From Oceanirhabdus seepicola (lineage in GTDB: Bacteria > Bacillota > Clostridia > Clostridiales > Clostridiaceae): a stretch of 64,000 bases of DNA. The position numbers and the translations under genes are program-made. Positions 26,763 to 34,784 of the stretch are shown here, piece by piece. The DNA lies in the NCBI RefSeq assembly GCF_023684385.1, contig NZ_JAGSOJ010000001.1:953146-1017145 (forward strand). Reading direction: 5' to 3'. The notes beneath the pieces are model-generated. The model had not been told where the DNA came from, did not search any database, and saw nothing but the letters and a program-made list of their open reading frames with translations. Each line of letters starts with the position of its first letter. Position 1 is the first letter of the stretch.

Positions 26763-26798
26763 AGCAATTACTTTATATTAACACATTAAATAAGCATA

Positions 26799-26912
26799 TT
26801 ATTCACCTATGAAACGCTCAAACCCATCAACATATTTTGTTGGTAAAAACTCAACTATTTCATAATCAACCTCTTCAAGTGACTTTATGTACTTTAATGA
26901 TAAAATAAACAT
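26799..26912 (-). pseudogene. internally deleted YciI-family protein gene
   Basis: A 37-codon frame with a strong GGAGGAG site. Its first 16 residues (MFILSLKYIKSLEEVD) match the start of YciI-like proteins and its last 21 (from YEIVEFLPTKY) match their C-terminus, which normally lies some 55-60 residues further on. The middle, including the conserved His/Asp region, is missing without breaking the frame. It may be translated but would not fold as a normal YciI domain. Confidence 0.55.
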
Positions 26913-26967
26913 TAAAGTTCTCCTCCAAAAAACTTTTTTTTATTTACCATATTGAATACCTTAAATC

Positions 26968-27618
26968 CTAAACATCACAACTTAGAACCGCAGCATCACA
27001 ACACGCTTCTTCCACCCTATCACACAAGAACTTTTCAATATGAGTCTTATCAGTATCTTCTATAATAAAAGGTATGTTAACTATTTCATTGATTCCAAAA
27101 GTCTTTTTATTTATAACTAATATTAATGTATTTTCATTGAAACTATATCTTACTGCGTTTTTCCACGCAATTAAACTTCCCCAATAATATATTCCCTCTT
27201 CACCAAGACCTTCTTTTTCATTATGTCTGTATCCCAACACTAAAAGTAAAGGAACATGAAAATAAAAAAGAAATATTATATCTGAATTGAATTCCTTAAA
27301 TCCCTTTGTCAAAATTACCGTTTGTATAAAAAATGATATCAATACTGCTATAAAGCATACAACTTGATTTTTCTTATTTTTTCTTTTAAGTATAAATTTT
27401 AATTCTCCATCCTTTTTCTTTTGAATTCTTATATTAATATAATCATATAGTATTATTGCAACTATACTTATGCCACATATAAGCTTTAACCAAGTGTATG
27501 CACTTAATCCTATGAATTCCCAATAAAAAAATCCTTTTGTTGCTAAAAACATACCTCCACCAATTGTTACTATGGTAAAAATCAACATACCTACAATGCT
27601 AATAATTTTATTTTTCAT
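26968..27618 (-). CDS. hypothetical integral membrane protein (DUF5673-like)
   Basis: 216 residues with about four hydrophobic segments (5-28, 38-60, 85-105, 112-130) and a C-terminal cytoplasmic domain containing EEGIYYWGSLIAWKNAVRYSF. That phrase (G-I-x-x-W-x-x-I-x-W) is characteristic of small membrane proteins with a PH-like DUF5673 tail. Cysteine-rich end (CDRVEEACCDAAVLSC). GAGGT precedes the ATG. It follows the 230-residue secreted-protein gene by about 50 bp and is probably co-transcribed with it. Role unknown. Confidence 0.7.
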   Translation of the reverse strand: MKNKIISIVGMLIFTIVTIGGGMFLATKGFFYWEFIGLSAYTWLKLICGISIVAIILYDYINIRIQKKKDGELKFILKRKNKKNQVVCFIAVLISFFIQTVILTKGFKEFNSDIIFLFYFHVPLLLVLGYRHNEKEGLGEEGIYYWGSLIAWKNAVRYSFNENTLILVINKKTFGINEIVNIPFIIEDTDKTHIEKFLCDRVEEACCDAAVLSCDV

Positions 27619-27671
27619 AATTATACCTCAAGGATCTCTTTCTTTTATTATAGTTTTTCTATAATACTCTT

Positions 27672-28364
27672 TTAATTCTTCTGTTTTAGGAAGGCAACAG
27701 TAATACCTTCATCTTTTACTATTTTCCTACCTTTTATTTTTCTATCCGATATACCTATCTTCTCGTCTTCTTTAATTTTAACATCTTCTATAGTAGCTAT
27801 TTTTTCATTGTAAACATTATATAGATTTATATTAACATTTTTTTGTTTTATTTCTGGATAAGTAAAATTATCTTGACCTAATTCAAACTTTTGAGTTAAC
27901 TTTTTATTTTCTTTATCAACAAACTCAAAATAATTAACATAAAAAAATTCAGAGTATCCTTCTGGTGTCGTAACGAACGATACAACTTGACCAATTCCGC
28001 TTGTGTTTTTTGTTATAAATAATTCAAAACATATTTTTTCACATGCTTCTTTTATAATTTCTCCATCATGTTTTTCAAAAACCATCTTATTACCATATTC
28101 ATCAAAATAAGTAATCCTAGGAATTGTATTTTTATTTACTTGTTTTCCGCTTTTTATGTCTATCCATTTTCCTTTTGCATTCTTAATGTATATTGGTACA
28201 CCTTTTTTTATTTCAGAATTTCCTTCTCCTTTGTGTAATTGCTTAAGTGAATATCCTCTCTTTCCAATCACCACAGTAAATTTAGGAATCTCTGCAAAGA
28301 CTATAGTTTGCATAAAAAATGCTATTAATAAAAACATTGCTATTAATTTTGTCTTTGATTTCAT
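27672..28364 (-). CDS. secreted protein of unknown function (short paralogue of the beta-helix protein)
   Basis: 230 residues with a signal peptide (about 1-24, ending VFA). The mature part (FTVVIGKRGYSLKQLHKGEG, YFDEYGNKMVFEKHDGEIIKE, FELFITKN) is clearly homologous to the first 215 residues of the protein at 41491-42915, which continues into a beta-helix. This copy ends where that helix would begin, so it represents the N-terminal domain alone. The promoter is the TTACAT-box type shared with that paralogue. Domain function unknown. Confidence 0.8.
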   Translation of the reverse strand: MKSKTKLIAMFLLIAFFMQTIVFAEIPKFTVVIGKRGYSLKQLHKGEGNSEIKKGVPIYIKNAKGKWIDIKSGKQVNKNTIPRITYFDEYGNKMVFEKHDGEIIKEACEKICFELFITKNTSGIGQVVSFVTTPEGYSEFFYVNYFEFVDKENKKLTQKFELGQDNFTYPEIKQKNVNINLYNVYNEKIATIEDVKIKEDEKIGISDRKIKGRKIVKDEGITVAFLKQKN

Positions 28365-28399
28365 AGCACATCTCCCTTTTTATATTTTGTCTTAATAAA

Positions 28400-28444
28400 A
28401 TTATATAACTATAATCACTTGCTTTTGTTACATAATAATTACAT
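28400..28444 (-). promoter_or_regulatory. TTACAT-box promoter, copy 2
   Basis: ATTATA (-10 on the minus strand, 28400-28405), 22 bp, TTACAT (28428-28433), AATAA, TTACAT (28439-28444). Same architecture as 5723-5767 and 42957-43001. Drives the 230-residue secreted protein gene. Confidence 0.7.
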
Positions 28445-28462
28445 TTTAATTGATATTCAATC

Positions 28463-28534
28463 TTAGATTTCCAAATCTTTAAAGCATGCTACAAGACTAT
28501 TTGTAGTTCCTAAATCAATACAAATTACAGCCAT
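28463..28534 (-). pseudogene. N-terminal fragment of an Hsp70 (DnaK/HscC-like) gene
   Basis: 23 codons reading MAVICIDLGTTNSLVACFKD then a stop. IDLGTTNSLVA is the invariant phosphate-1 loop at the start of Hsp70 proteins. AAGGCGAG precedes the ATG. Nothing further of the ATPase domain follows, so this is a relic. Confidence 0.6.
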
Positions 28535-28781
28535 AATATTTTCTCGCCTTCTTCTTCTATCTAAAATGTTCCTTAATATACTTTTTCCAGCTCCAAACCA
28601 CATTTTATCACATAAAACCCACAATTTTTATTTTGATTTAATGTAATATTATCAGATTTTTAATACAAATTTTAATTTATACTGTCCCTTTTCCAAAAAT
28701 ATTCAATAATAAATAAAATAAATTTAGGGACATTTATCAATTTTTTCTGTTTTTTTGTTGCATTTTTTTTAAAATAGATGT

Positions 28782-28807
28782 ACTATATGAGTGTAAACGA
28801 ATATAGT
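28782..28807 (+). promoter_or_regulatory. ArsR-type operator
   Basis: Perfect inverted repeat ACTATAT (28782-28788) and ATATAGT (28801-28807), 12-bp spacer, 26 bp before the ArsR-family start codon and overlapping a TACTAT -10-like sequence (28781-28786). Position and AT-rich palindrome fit autorepression by the ArsR-family gene downstream. Confidence 0.55.
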
Positions 28808-28832
28808 GATATGAAATATAGGAGGGATACAT

Positions 28833-29234
28833 ATGGACTTTGTAGAGATATTCAAGATGTTGAGTGATGAAACAAGAATTAGAATTCTTAATCTATTAGT
28901 AAATCACCAACTATGTGTATGCGAAATAGAGACAATTTTAGAAATAACTCAATCAAATGCTTCAAGGCATTTAAACAGATTAAAAACAGCTAAAATCATA
29001 GATTCGACTAAAGAATCTCAGTGGACTTATTACACTATCCACGAAAAATTCAAAGCAGACAATAAAAAGCTTTATGATTATTTTCTAAATCAAATTGAAA
29101 CTGATGAACAATGTATAAATGACTTATCAAAATTAAAAAGGTATGAAAAAAGTAGCTACACTCGTAGCGATATGAGAGAAAAAAAAGATGAAGTTGCTAC
29201 GGCATTAAAAATCAAGTGCAACTGTCATAAATAG
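28833..29234 (+). CDS. ArsR/SmtB-family metal(loid)-sensing repressor
   Basis: 133 residues: winged-helix DNA-binding domain (about 1-95) with LSDETRIRIL and the recognition helix SNASRHLNRLK. The metal site QLCVCEIE (C28, C30) matches the ELCVCDL motif of As(III)-responsive ArsR proteins. A second thiol group, CNC, sits at the C-terminus (about 129-131). TAGGAGGG lies upstream. First gene of an operon with the permease, thioredoxin-like protein and COG0523 GTPase. Binding of arsenite or another soft metal should release it from the palindromic operator; the actual inducer is not known. Confidence 0.85.
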   Translation: MDFVEIFKMLSDETRIRILNLLVNHQLCVCEIETILEITQSNASRHLNRLKTAKIIDSTKESQWTYYTIHEKFKADNKKLYDYFLNQIETDEQCINDLSKLKRYEKSSYTRSDMREKKDEVATALKIKCNCHK

Positions 29235-29304
29235 ATTCAAGTTAATGGTAATCTAATGCATGTTTTTCTAAGGTGTATAATTAATATTAAAAGAGGGTGT
29301 TCTT

Positions 29305-30261
29305 ATGTTTGATTGGCTTTATAAATTAATTGAATTACTAGTTGTAAATGTTTTTGGACTTTCTATGGAATCTGGCATTGGTTCAAGCGTTCATTTTTTC
29401 TTCTACGATACCATTAAAATTTTGATTCTACTGGGAACAATGATATTTTTGATTTCTTATGTTAGAAGTTACTTTCCTGCAGAAAGAACAAAAAAAATAT
29501 TAGAAAAATTTGGTGGAATTAAAGGTAATATTATGGCTTCATTACTTGGTATTGTTACTCCCTTTTGTTCTTGTTCTTCAGTACCATTATTCATAGGATT
29601 TGTTGAAGCAGAAATTCCACTCGGAGTTACTTTTTCATTCTTAATAACCTCACCTATAGTTAATGAAGCTGCTTTTGCAATTCTTCTAGCTTCATTTGGT
29701 TGGAAAGTTGCTCTTATTTACGTAGTAACAGGGGTTGTTGTTGGTGTTATTGGTGGAATAATTATTGACAAGCTTCACTTGGAAAACCAAGTTGAAGAAT
29801 ATGTTTATCAACTTAAGATGGGCAGTAAACCAATTGAAGAATTAACAAGAAAAGATAGAGTAAATTTTGCAATTCAAAATGTTAAAGATATTTTTAAAAG
29901 AGTATGGCTTTTTCTTATTATAGGAATAGCTATAGGTGCAGCTATTCATGGATGGGCTCCTGAGGAAATTTTATCACAATACGCTGGCCCAGATAATCCT
30001 CTTGCTGTGTTAGTAGCTGTATTATGTGGTATCCCTCTATACTCAAATGCGCTTGGAACAATTCCAATTGCAGAAGCTCTTATAAATAAGGGGGTAGGTA
30101 TAGGAACAGCTCTGGCATTTATGATGGCAGTAACTGCTCTTTCAGCACCTGAAATGATTCTTCTTAGAAAAGTTATTAAACCAAAATTAATAGCAACATT
30201 TGTAGCTGTAACTGGAACAGCAATTATTATTGTAGGATACTTATTTAACATTATATTATAG
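29305..30261 (+). CDS. ArsP/UPF0718-family permease with CSC motif
   Basis: 318 residues, about eight TM segments in two repeats. The N-terminal repeat contains TPFCSCSSVPLFIGF, the signature Cys-Ser-Cys motif of the DUF318/UPF0718 permeases, and the C-terminal repeat contains GIPLYSNALGTIPI. ArsP members export trivalent organoarsenicals; other members are linked to different thiophilic metals. GAGGGTG precedes the ATG; it begins 70 bp after the repressor and is followed after 22 bp by the thioredoxin-like gene. Substrate assignment to arsenic is an inference from the neighbouring ArsR. Confidence 0.8.
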   Translation: MFDWLYKLIELLVVNVFGLSMESGIGSSVHFFFYDTIKILILLGTMIFLISYVRSYFPAERTKKILEKFGGIKGNIMASLLGIVTPFCSCSSVPLFIGFVEAEIPLGVTFSFLITSPIVNEAAFAILLASFGWKVALIYVVTGVVVGVIGGIIIDKLHLENQVEEYVYQLKMGSKPIEELTRKDRVNFAIQNVKDIFKRVWLFLIIGIAIGAAIHGWAPEEILSQYAGPDNPLAVLVAVLCGIPLYSNALGTIPIAEALINKGVGIGTALAFMMAVTALSAPEMILLRKVIKPKLIATFVAVTGTAIIIVGYLFNIIL

Positions 30262-30283
30262 ATAAAATGAAAGGAGTGTTATC

Positions 30284-30511
30284 ATGATTATTAAAATTTT
30301 AGGCGAAGGTTGTTCAAAATGTGATGAACAATTAAAAAATGTAGAAAAAGCTATAGAGGAGCTAGGGCTTGAGGCTGATATCCAAAAAGTTGAAGACTTT
30401 AGAGAAATCGTCGTTTACGGAGTAATGTCTACACCAGCTCTTGTAGTTGATGAAGTAGTTAAATCTTCTGGAAGAGTTCTTTCAGTTAAAGAAGTTAAAA
30501 AATATCTATAA
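30284..30511 (+). CDS. small thioredoxin-like protein (redox-active disulfide protein 2 family)
   Basis: 75 residues with the active-site GCSKC (C10, C13) and the cis-Pro loop STPALVVDE near residue 50. Short thioredoxin folds of this family are regularly encoded beside UPF0718 permeases and may deliver or reduce the thiol-bound metal(loid). AAGGAG lies upstream. Strong operon context. Confidence 0.85.
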   Translation: MIIKILGEGCSKCDEQLKNVEKAIEELGLEADIQKVEDFREIVVYGVMSTPALVVDEVVKSSGRVLSVKEVKKYL

Positions 30512-30551
30512 AAAACAAATGTTAAAAATTTGAGATAAGGGAGATATTAAT

Positions 30552-31487
30552 ATGAGTAAAAAAATTAAACTATACATGCTTTCTGGTTTCTTAGGCGCAG
30601 GGAAAACTACTTTTTTAACAAGTGTATTAAATGACATTGCTGATAAAAAAGTTGGAGTAATAATGAATGAGTTTGGAAAAATAAGCATCGATGGTGAAAT
30701 TATAAAAAAAGATGGAATGGAGCTTGTAGAAATTAACAGAGGTTCAATATTCTGCTCTTGCTTAAAACTTTCATTTGTAGATACTATGTGTACAATGTGT
30801 GATATGGATTTAGATTATTTATTTGTAGAAAGTTCTGGACTTGCTGATCCATCTAATGTTGATGATATTTTATTTGGTGTTAAGCATAAAAAAGGTGATT
30901 TTTATGAATACAAAGGAATAGTCAGCATAGTTGATGCTCTTCATTTCTTCGACCAATTAGAAGATTTAGAAACTGTTGAAAGACAGATTAAACATTGTCA
31001 TTTAGCAGTTATTAATAAAACTGACCTAGTTGATAAAGAAACTGTTGAGAAAATCAAAGAAAAAATCACAGAGATTAATCCTAAAGCTGCTATACAAGAA
31101 GCTGCTTTTGGTAAATTCAATTATGATTTCTTAAATGAAGATCTTCTTCAAAATCAATGGGCAGAATCAGAAGAAACAACTAATACCAAAGAAAACAAAC
31201 CTAAAACTCTAATGTTAACTTATGAAGATATGGTTAATAAAGAAGATTTAACTAAGTTTTTAGAAGAGGTTTCAAAACATACTTTCAGAATGAAAGGCTT
31301 CGTTAAATTAGATGACGGCTGGAATCAAGTTGATGTTGTTAATAGAAAAATTGATTATAAGCCTTGTGATGAAAAACCTGAAGGTTCCCAATTAGTACTT
31401 ATATCAAAAATTGGACCAGCTGTAATAAAACCAGCTATGGAAACTTGGAAAGAACTAATCCCAGTTGAAATGAAACTTAAAAACTAA
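30552..31487 (+). CDS. COG0523 (CobW/P47K-family) GTPase
   Basis: 311 residues. GTPase domain: Walker A GFLGAGKTT (12-20), the ESSGLADP switch near 93-100 and NKTD guanine-specificity motif near 155. The family's CxCC metal-binding motif is reduced here to C68-S-C70-L, with a further C80xxC83 shortly after. C-terminal CobW_C domain about 220-310. COG0523 members insert or chaperone Zn, Co, Ni or Fe. Co-transcription with an ArsR repressor, a CSC-motif permease and a thioredoxin is an uncommon setting. AAGGGAG precedes the ATG; a strong terminator follows. Confidence 0.8.
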   Translation: MSKKIKLYMLSGFLGAGKTTFLTSVLNDIADKKVGVIMNEFGKISIDGEIIKKDGMELVEINRGSIFCSCLKLSFVDTMCTMCDMDLDYLFVESSGLADPSNVDDILFGVKHKKGDFYEYKGIVSIVDALHFFDQLEDLETVERQIKHCHLAVINKTDLVDKETVEKIKEKITEINPKAAIQEAAFGKFNYDFLNEDLLQNQWAESEETTNTKENKPKTLMLTYEDMVNKEDLTKFLEEVSKHTFRMKGFVKLDDGWNQVDVVNRKIDYKPCDEKPEGSQLVLISKIGPAVIKPAMETWKELIPVEMKLKN

Positions 31488-31490
31488 GAT

Positions 31491-31523
31491 AAATAAAAAG
31501 CGCGAATTTCGCGCTTTTTATTT
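31491..31523. terminator. rho-independent terminator after the ArsR operon
   Basis: 16-bp perfect arms with a single central base; GC-rich core GCGCGAA/TTCGCGC flanked by AAAAA and TTTTT. Confidence 0.9.
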
Positions 31524-31607
31524 GCAAATTCAGAAAATTAATTTAATTAATTAAATTCTCTTTTTTACGAACTTTATTTTTTTAATGCTTTTTTAATTTA
31601 AATATAC

Positions 31608-31647
31608 TATAATAATAAAGTCGTCGTTTTTTGTCGATTTTATTATT
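31608..31647 (+). promoter_or_regulatory. promoter with overlapping palindrome for nupC
   Basis: TATAAT at 31608-31613. Immediately overlapping it, arms 31611-31623 and 31635-31647 (AATAATAAAGTCG and CGATTTTATTATT) are complementary apart from one G-T pair. Lying over the -10 and start point, it reads as a repressor operator more than an mRNA hairpin. Confidence 0.45.
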
Positions 31648-31687
31648 GTTTAAATTATTAAAATTTTTTAAGGTTGGTGAAATTTAA

Positions 31688-32875
31688 ATGTCTATGGTTT
31701 TAGGATTCATATGTATATTATTAGTTCTTACTATCGGATACATATTCTCAAACGACAAAAAAGGTATTCATTACAAATCAATTGGTATTATGTTAGTATT
31801 GCAATTTTTAACTGGCTGGTTTGTATTAGGAACTGAATTAGGAATAAAAATTCTTGATTCTTTAAATTCAGTTTTTTCTTCATTAATTACAAGTGCTAGT
31901 TCAGGAGTTCAATTTGTGTTTGGTGGACTAGCTCTAGGTGAAAATGCTACGTTTTTCTTTAGCGTATTATTAAATCTAGTATTCTTTGGTGCTTTATTTG
32001 AATTATTAAACTATCTAAAGGTACTTCCATTTATAACAAAATGGGTTGGTAAAATTGTAGGAAAGGTTACAGGTACTCCACAAATAGAAACCTTCCAAGC
32101 AATAAACAATATATTCTTTGGACAAAGCGATAGTTTGTTAGCTATTAGATCTCAGTTTAAATTCTTAAATGGAAACAGATTATTTACTGTATGCGTTTCT
32201 GCAATGGCAAGTGTATCTGCTTCTATAATTGGTGCTTACATACAGATGATACCTTATAAATACGTATTTGTTGCTTTACCTCTTAACGTATTTAGTGGTT
32301 TGATATTGGCTTCTTTATTCACACCTGTAAACATCCCAAAAGAAGAGGATGTAATAGATATTGAAAATGCCTCAGAGTGCAAATCATTACTTGATGCAAT
32401 AGGTAATGGTGCTACTACAGGTTTCCAAACTGCAGTTATAGTTGGTATAATGCTTATGGCTTATTTAGGCTTAATTCATTTTATTAACACTATATTATCT
32501 GCTGTAGCAAACGGTTTAACTTTAGAAACTATCTTAGGATGGATTTTTGCCCCTATTGCTTTCATAATGGGTGTACCAACTAGTGATATAGTTTCTGTAG
32601 GTGGAATAATGGGAGAAAAAATCATAGCAAACGAATTTGTAGCTATGGCTCATTTGAAACGTATATTAGAAACATTACAACCTAAATCAATTGCAATAAT
32701 ATCAACATTCTTAATATCCTTTGCCAACTTATCAAGTATTGGTATGGTATTAGGAACATTAAAGGTATTTGATGTGAAAAAAGCAGAATTTATGACGAAG
32801 AATGCAGGTAAATTATTACTTGTTTCAACTTTAGCTTCTCTACTTACTGCTTGTGTAGTTGGAATAATATCATAA
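31688..32875 (+). CDS. nupC: NupC-type concentrative nucleoside transporter
   Basis: 395 residues, about ten hydrophobic segments. CNT-family motifs are plain: GQSDSLLAIR after the first hairpin region, and NRLFTVCVSAMASVSASIIGAY in the core. Members of this family import nucleosides driven by a proton or sodium gradient. The start MSMVLGF lies after AAGGTTGGTG. It is a single-gene unit; the palindrome over its promoter suggests repression by an unidentified regulator. Specificity among nucleosides is not readable. Confidence 0.9.
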   Translation: MSMVLGFICILLVLTIGYIFSNDKKGIHYKSIGIMLVLQFLTGWFVLGTELGIKILDSLNSVFSSLITSASSGVQFVFGGLALGENATFFFSVLLNLVFFGALFELLNYLKVLPFITKWVGKIVGKVTGTPQIETFQAINNIFFGQSDSLLAIRSQFKFLNGNRLFTVCVSAMASVSASIIGAYIQMIPYKYVFVALPLNVFSGLILASLFTPVNIPKEEDVIDIENASECKSLLDAIGNGATTGFQTAVIVGIMLMAYLGLIHFINTILSAVANGLTLETILGWIFAPIAFIMGVPTSDIVSVGGIMGEKIIANEFVAMAHLKRILETLQPKSIAIISTFLISFANLSSIGMVLGTLKVFDVKKAEFMTKNAGKLLLVSTLASLLTACVVGIIS

Positions 32876-32904
32876 AAAAAAGCAAGCGCTGTGAAATAAA
32901 GTGT

Positions 32905-32958
32905 ACCCCTTAAAGTAGACATAGGTAAAAAGAACCCTATATACTTACTTTAAGGGGT
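32905..32958. repeat. 13-bp inverted repeat, possible IS-end relic or terminator
   Basis: ACCCCTTAAAGTA (32905-32917) and TACTTTAAGGGGT (32946-32958) pair perfectly. The sequence TGTACCCCTTAAAGTAGACA resembles ends of IS3-group elements, but no transposase is present. It lies between convergent genes, so termination is an alternative. Confidence 0.4.
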
Positions 32959-32995
32959 CATTCTTATGCTTCAAAACTTCTAAATTACAACAACA

Positions 32996-33979
32996 TTAGC
33001 TTGCATAAATCTGCTTAATAACTTCCTCAATATTAATATTACTTATATTTATATCATGAATGGAAAATGAATCTAATACTTTATAGAGCTGTTCTTTTAA
33101 GTTCTTTTTATTTAAATCCACTTCAACTTCTAGACTCAAATCCTTTAAACTTTTAACAGTAAATAGGTCTAACTTTTTAGGATCTGGGACTTCGAATAAC
33201 TGAGCTTTAATAACTCTTTTATTTTCATAATAATTTTTTAAATTATCAAAAGAATCATCATAAACTTTCTCACCTTTGTTGATGATAGTTACATTGCTGC
33301 ATAAATCTTCTATGTCACTTATATCATGAGTAGTAAGTATAAAGGTTGTTCCCTTCTCTTTATTAACATCTTTAATAAACTTCCTTATTGCGTCCTTTGA
33401 AATAATATCAAGTCCTATTGTAGGTTCATCAAGAAAAACTAGTTCTGGTTCATGAATAAGAGCATTTACAAATTCACATTTCATCCTTTCACCTAAAGAA
33501 AGCTGCCTTACTGGCTTTGTTACAACCTCCCTAATATTTAATATCTCAATAAAAAAATCTATATTTCTTTTAAATATGTTTTCTGGAATATTATATAGTT
33601 TTTTACTAAGAGAAAAAGCATCTATAGCCGGAAGATCCCACCACAATTGAGTCTTCTGCCCAAAAAGAGCACCTATATTTTTTACATATTTTTCTCTATC
33701 AATCCAAGGGGTGTAACCCATTACGTTAACTTCTCCACTTGTTGGATATAGTATGCCTGTCATTGTCTTAATAAGTGTTGATTTCCCTGCACCATTAGAA
33801 CCTATTAAGCCACGTATCTCCCCTTTTTTAACCTCAAAATCTATATCCTTTAATGCTTCTACATACTTGTATTTTGTTTTAAAAACAGATTTAATAGATG
33901 AAGCTAATCCCGCTTTTGATCTACTAGTAACTTTAAAAGTTTTGTTTATACCTTTGACAGAAATTATATTCTCATTCAT
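32996..33979 (-). CDS. ABC transporter ATPase (COG4586-type)
   Basis: 327 residues: Walker A GSNGAGKST near 59-67, signature LSLGERMKCE near 170, Walker B LVFLDEPTIGLD, switch His in LTTHD. The long basic N-terminus before Walker A and the C-terminal extension are typical of the ATPase that pairs with two DUF990 (ABC2_membrane_6) permeases. Last gene of a three-gene operon. A divalent role in drug or polysaccharide export has been proposed for relatives; substrate unknown. Confidence 0.85.
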   Translation of the reverse strand: MNENIISVKGINKTFKVTSRSKAGLASSIKSVFKTKYKYVEALKDIDFEVKKGEIRGLIGSNGAGKSTLIKTMTGILYPTSGEVNVMGYTPWIDREKYVKNIGALFGQKTQLWWDLPAIDAFSLSKKLYNIPENIFKRNIDFFIEILNIREVVTKPVRQLSLGERMKCEFVNALIHEPELVFLDEPTIGLDIISKDAIRKFIKDVNKEKGTTFILTTHDISDIEDLCSNVTIINKGEKVYDDSFDNLKNYYENKRVIKAQLFEVPDPKKLDLFTVKSLKDLSLEVEVDLNKKNLKEQLYKVLDSFSIHDINISNINIEEVIKQIYAS

Positions 33980-33987
33980 ATTTAAAT

Positions 33988-34782
33988 TTAACCCCCTGCA
34001 CTTGTATATTTTTTCAATACTACTTTCCAGAAAAAAGAACTTAAAATAAAAAATACTACAATACTACCAAAAGTTAAAAGCACTTTTATGTCTATCCTAT
34101 TCAACAGAATCTGCGCTGGGAAATAAACGAATATGGCTATTGGCAAAAAGCTCATAAACATTATTTTAAGATACTTTGTATATATCTCTAATGGATATTC
34201 AGAAAACTTCAAATAAGCTTCCATTATCCCTCGTACTCCACCATCTGCTACAGTAAGTATTATTATACTGCAATGTAATATATCTAAAGCTGCACTTAAT
34301 AAAAGCCCAAAGAGAATACATAATATAAAAAGCCCAAGTTGCCATAAGGTTATGGTTAATGTGAGTTTTACTATTGAATATATTGTTAGAACTACACCTA
34401 CTATCAAAGTTCCTATTCCATCAAGGCTAAAAGAAGAAGCTAATAATAGTGCCATTGGTGGAAAAGGTCTTAATAGAAATCTATCAAACTCCCCTCTTCT
34501 TATTAATCCAATGAATTGAGTCTTAGCAGTACCAAACAGAGTATTTCTAAGTCCAATAGTAGTAAGAAGCACTCCTTGAAAAAGAATTATCTGTTGTAAA
34601 CTCCATCCTGGAAATCCTTTTGTTTGCGTGAAAAATAAATATTGTATCAGTGGTCCTGTTAATGTGAATAATAAAGTAATTATCATCCCAGTAAAAAAAT
34701 TAAATCTATATTGCATGCTTCGTGAAATATTTAGCCCACTATTCCATACAAATACATCAATTAAACTCATAATTTTTTTCAT
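33988..34782 (-). CDS. ABC-2 permease, DUF990 family (subunit 2)
   Basis: 264 residues from the ATG at 34782 with GGAGG just upstream (the longer frame begins before it). Six hydrophobic segments and the conserved GLRNTLFGTAKTQFIGLIRRGEFDRFLLRP stretch place it in the ABC-2 type COG3694 group; the loop resembles its partner's RNGNLSIDLLKPVG. Starts two bases after the stop of the first permease gene and ends nine bases before the ATPase start. Confidence 0.8.
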   Translation of the reverse strand: MKKIMSLIDVFVWNSGLNISRSMQYRFNFFTGMIITLLFTLTGPLIQYLFFTQTKGFPGWSLQQIILFQGVLLTTIGLRNTLFGTAKTQFIGLIRRGEFDRFLLRPFPPMALLLASSFSLDGIGTLIVGVVLTIYSIVKLTLTITLWQLGLFILCILFGLLLSAALDILHCSIIILTVADGGVRGIMEAYLKFSEYPLEIYTKYLKIMFMSFLPIAIFVYFPAQILLNRIDIKVLLTFGSIVVFFILSSFFWKVVLKKYTSAGG

Positions 34783-34784
34783 AA

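Noticed and set aside
32941..32990. start of an IS3-type OrfA after the inverted repeat
   Set aside because: The ATG after TACTTTAAGGGGTCATTCTT is followed by a stop after five codons.
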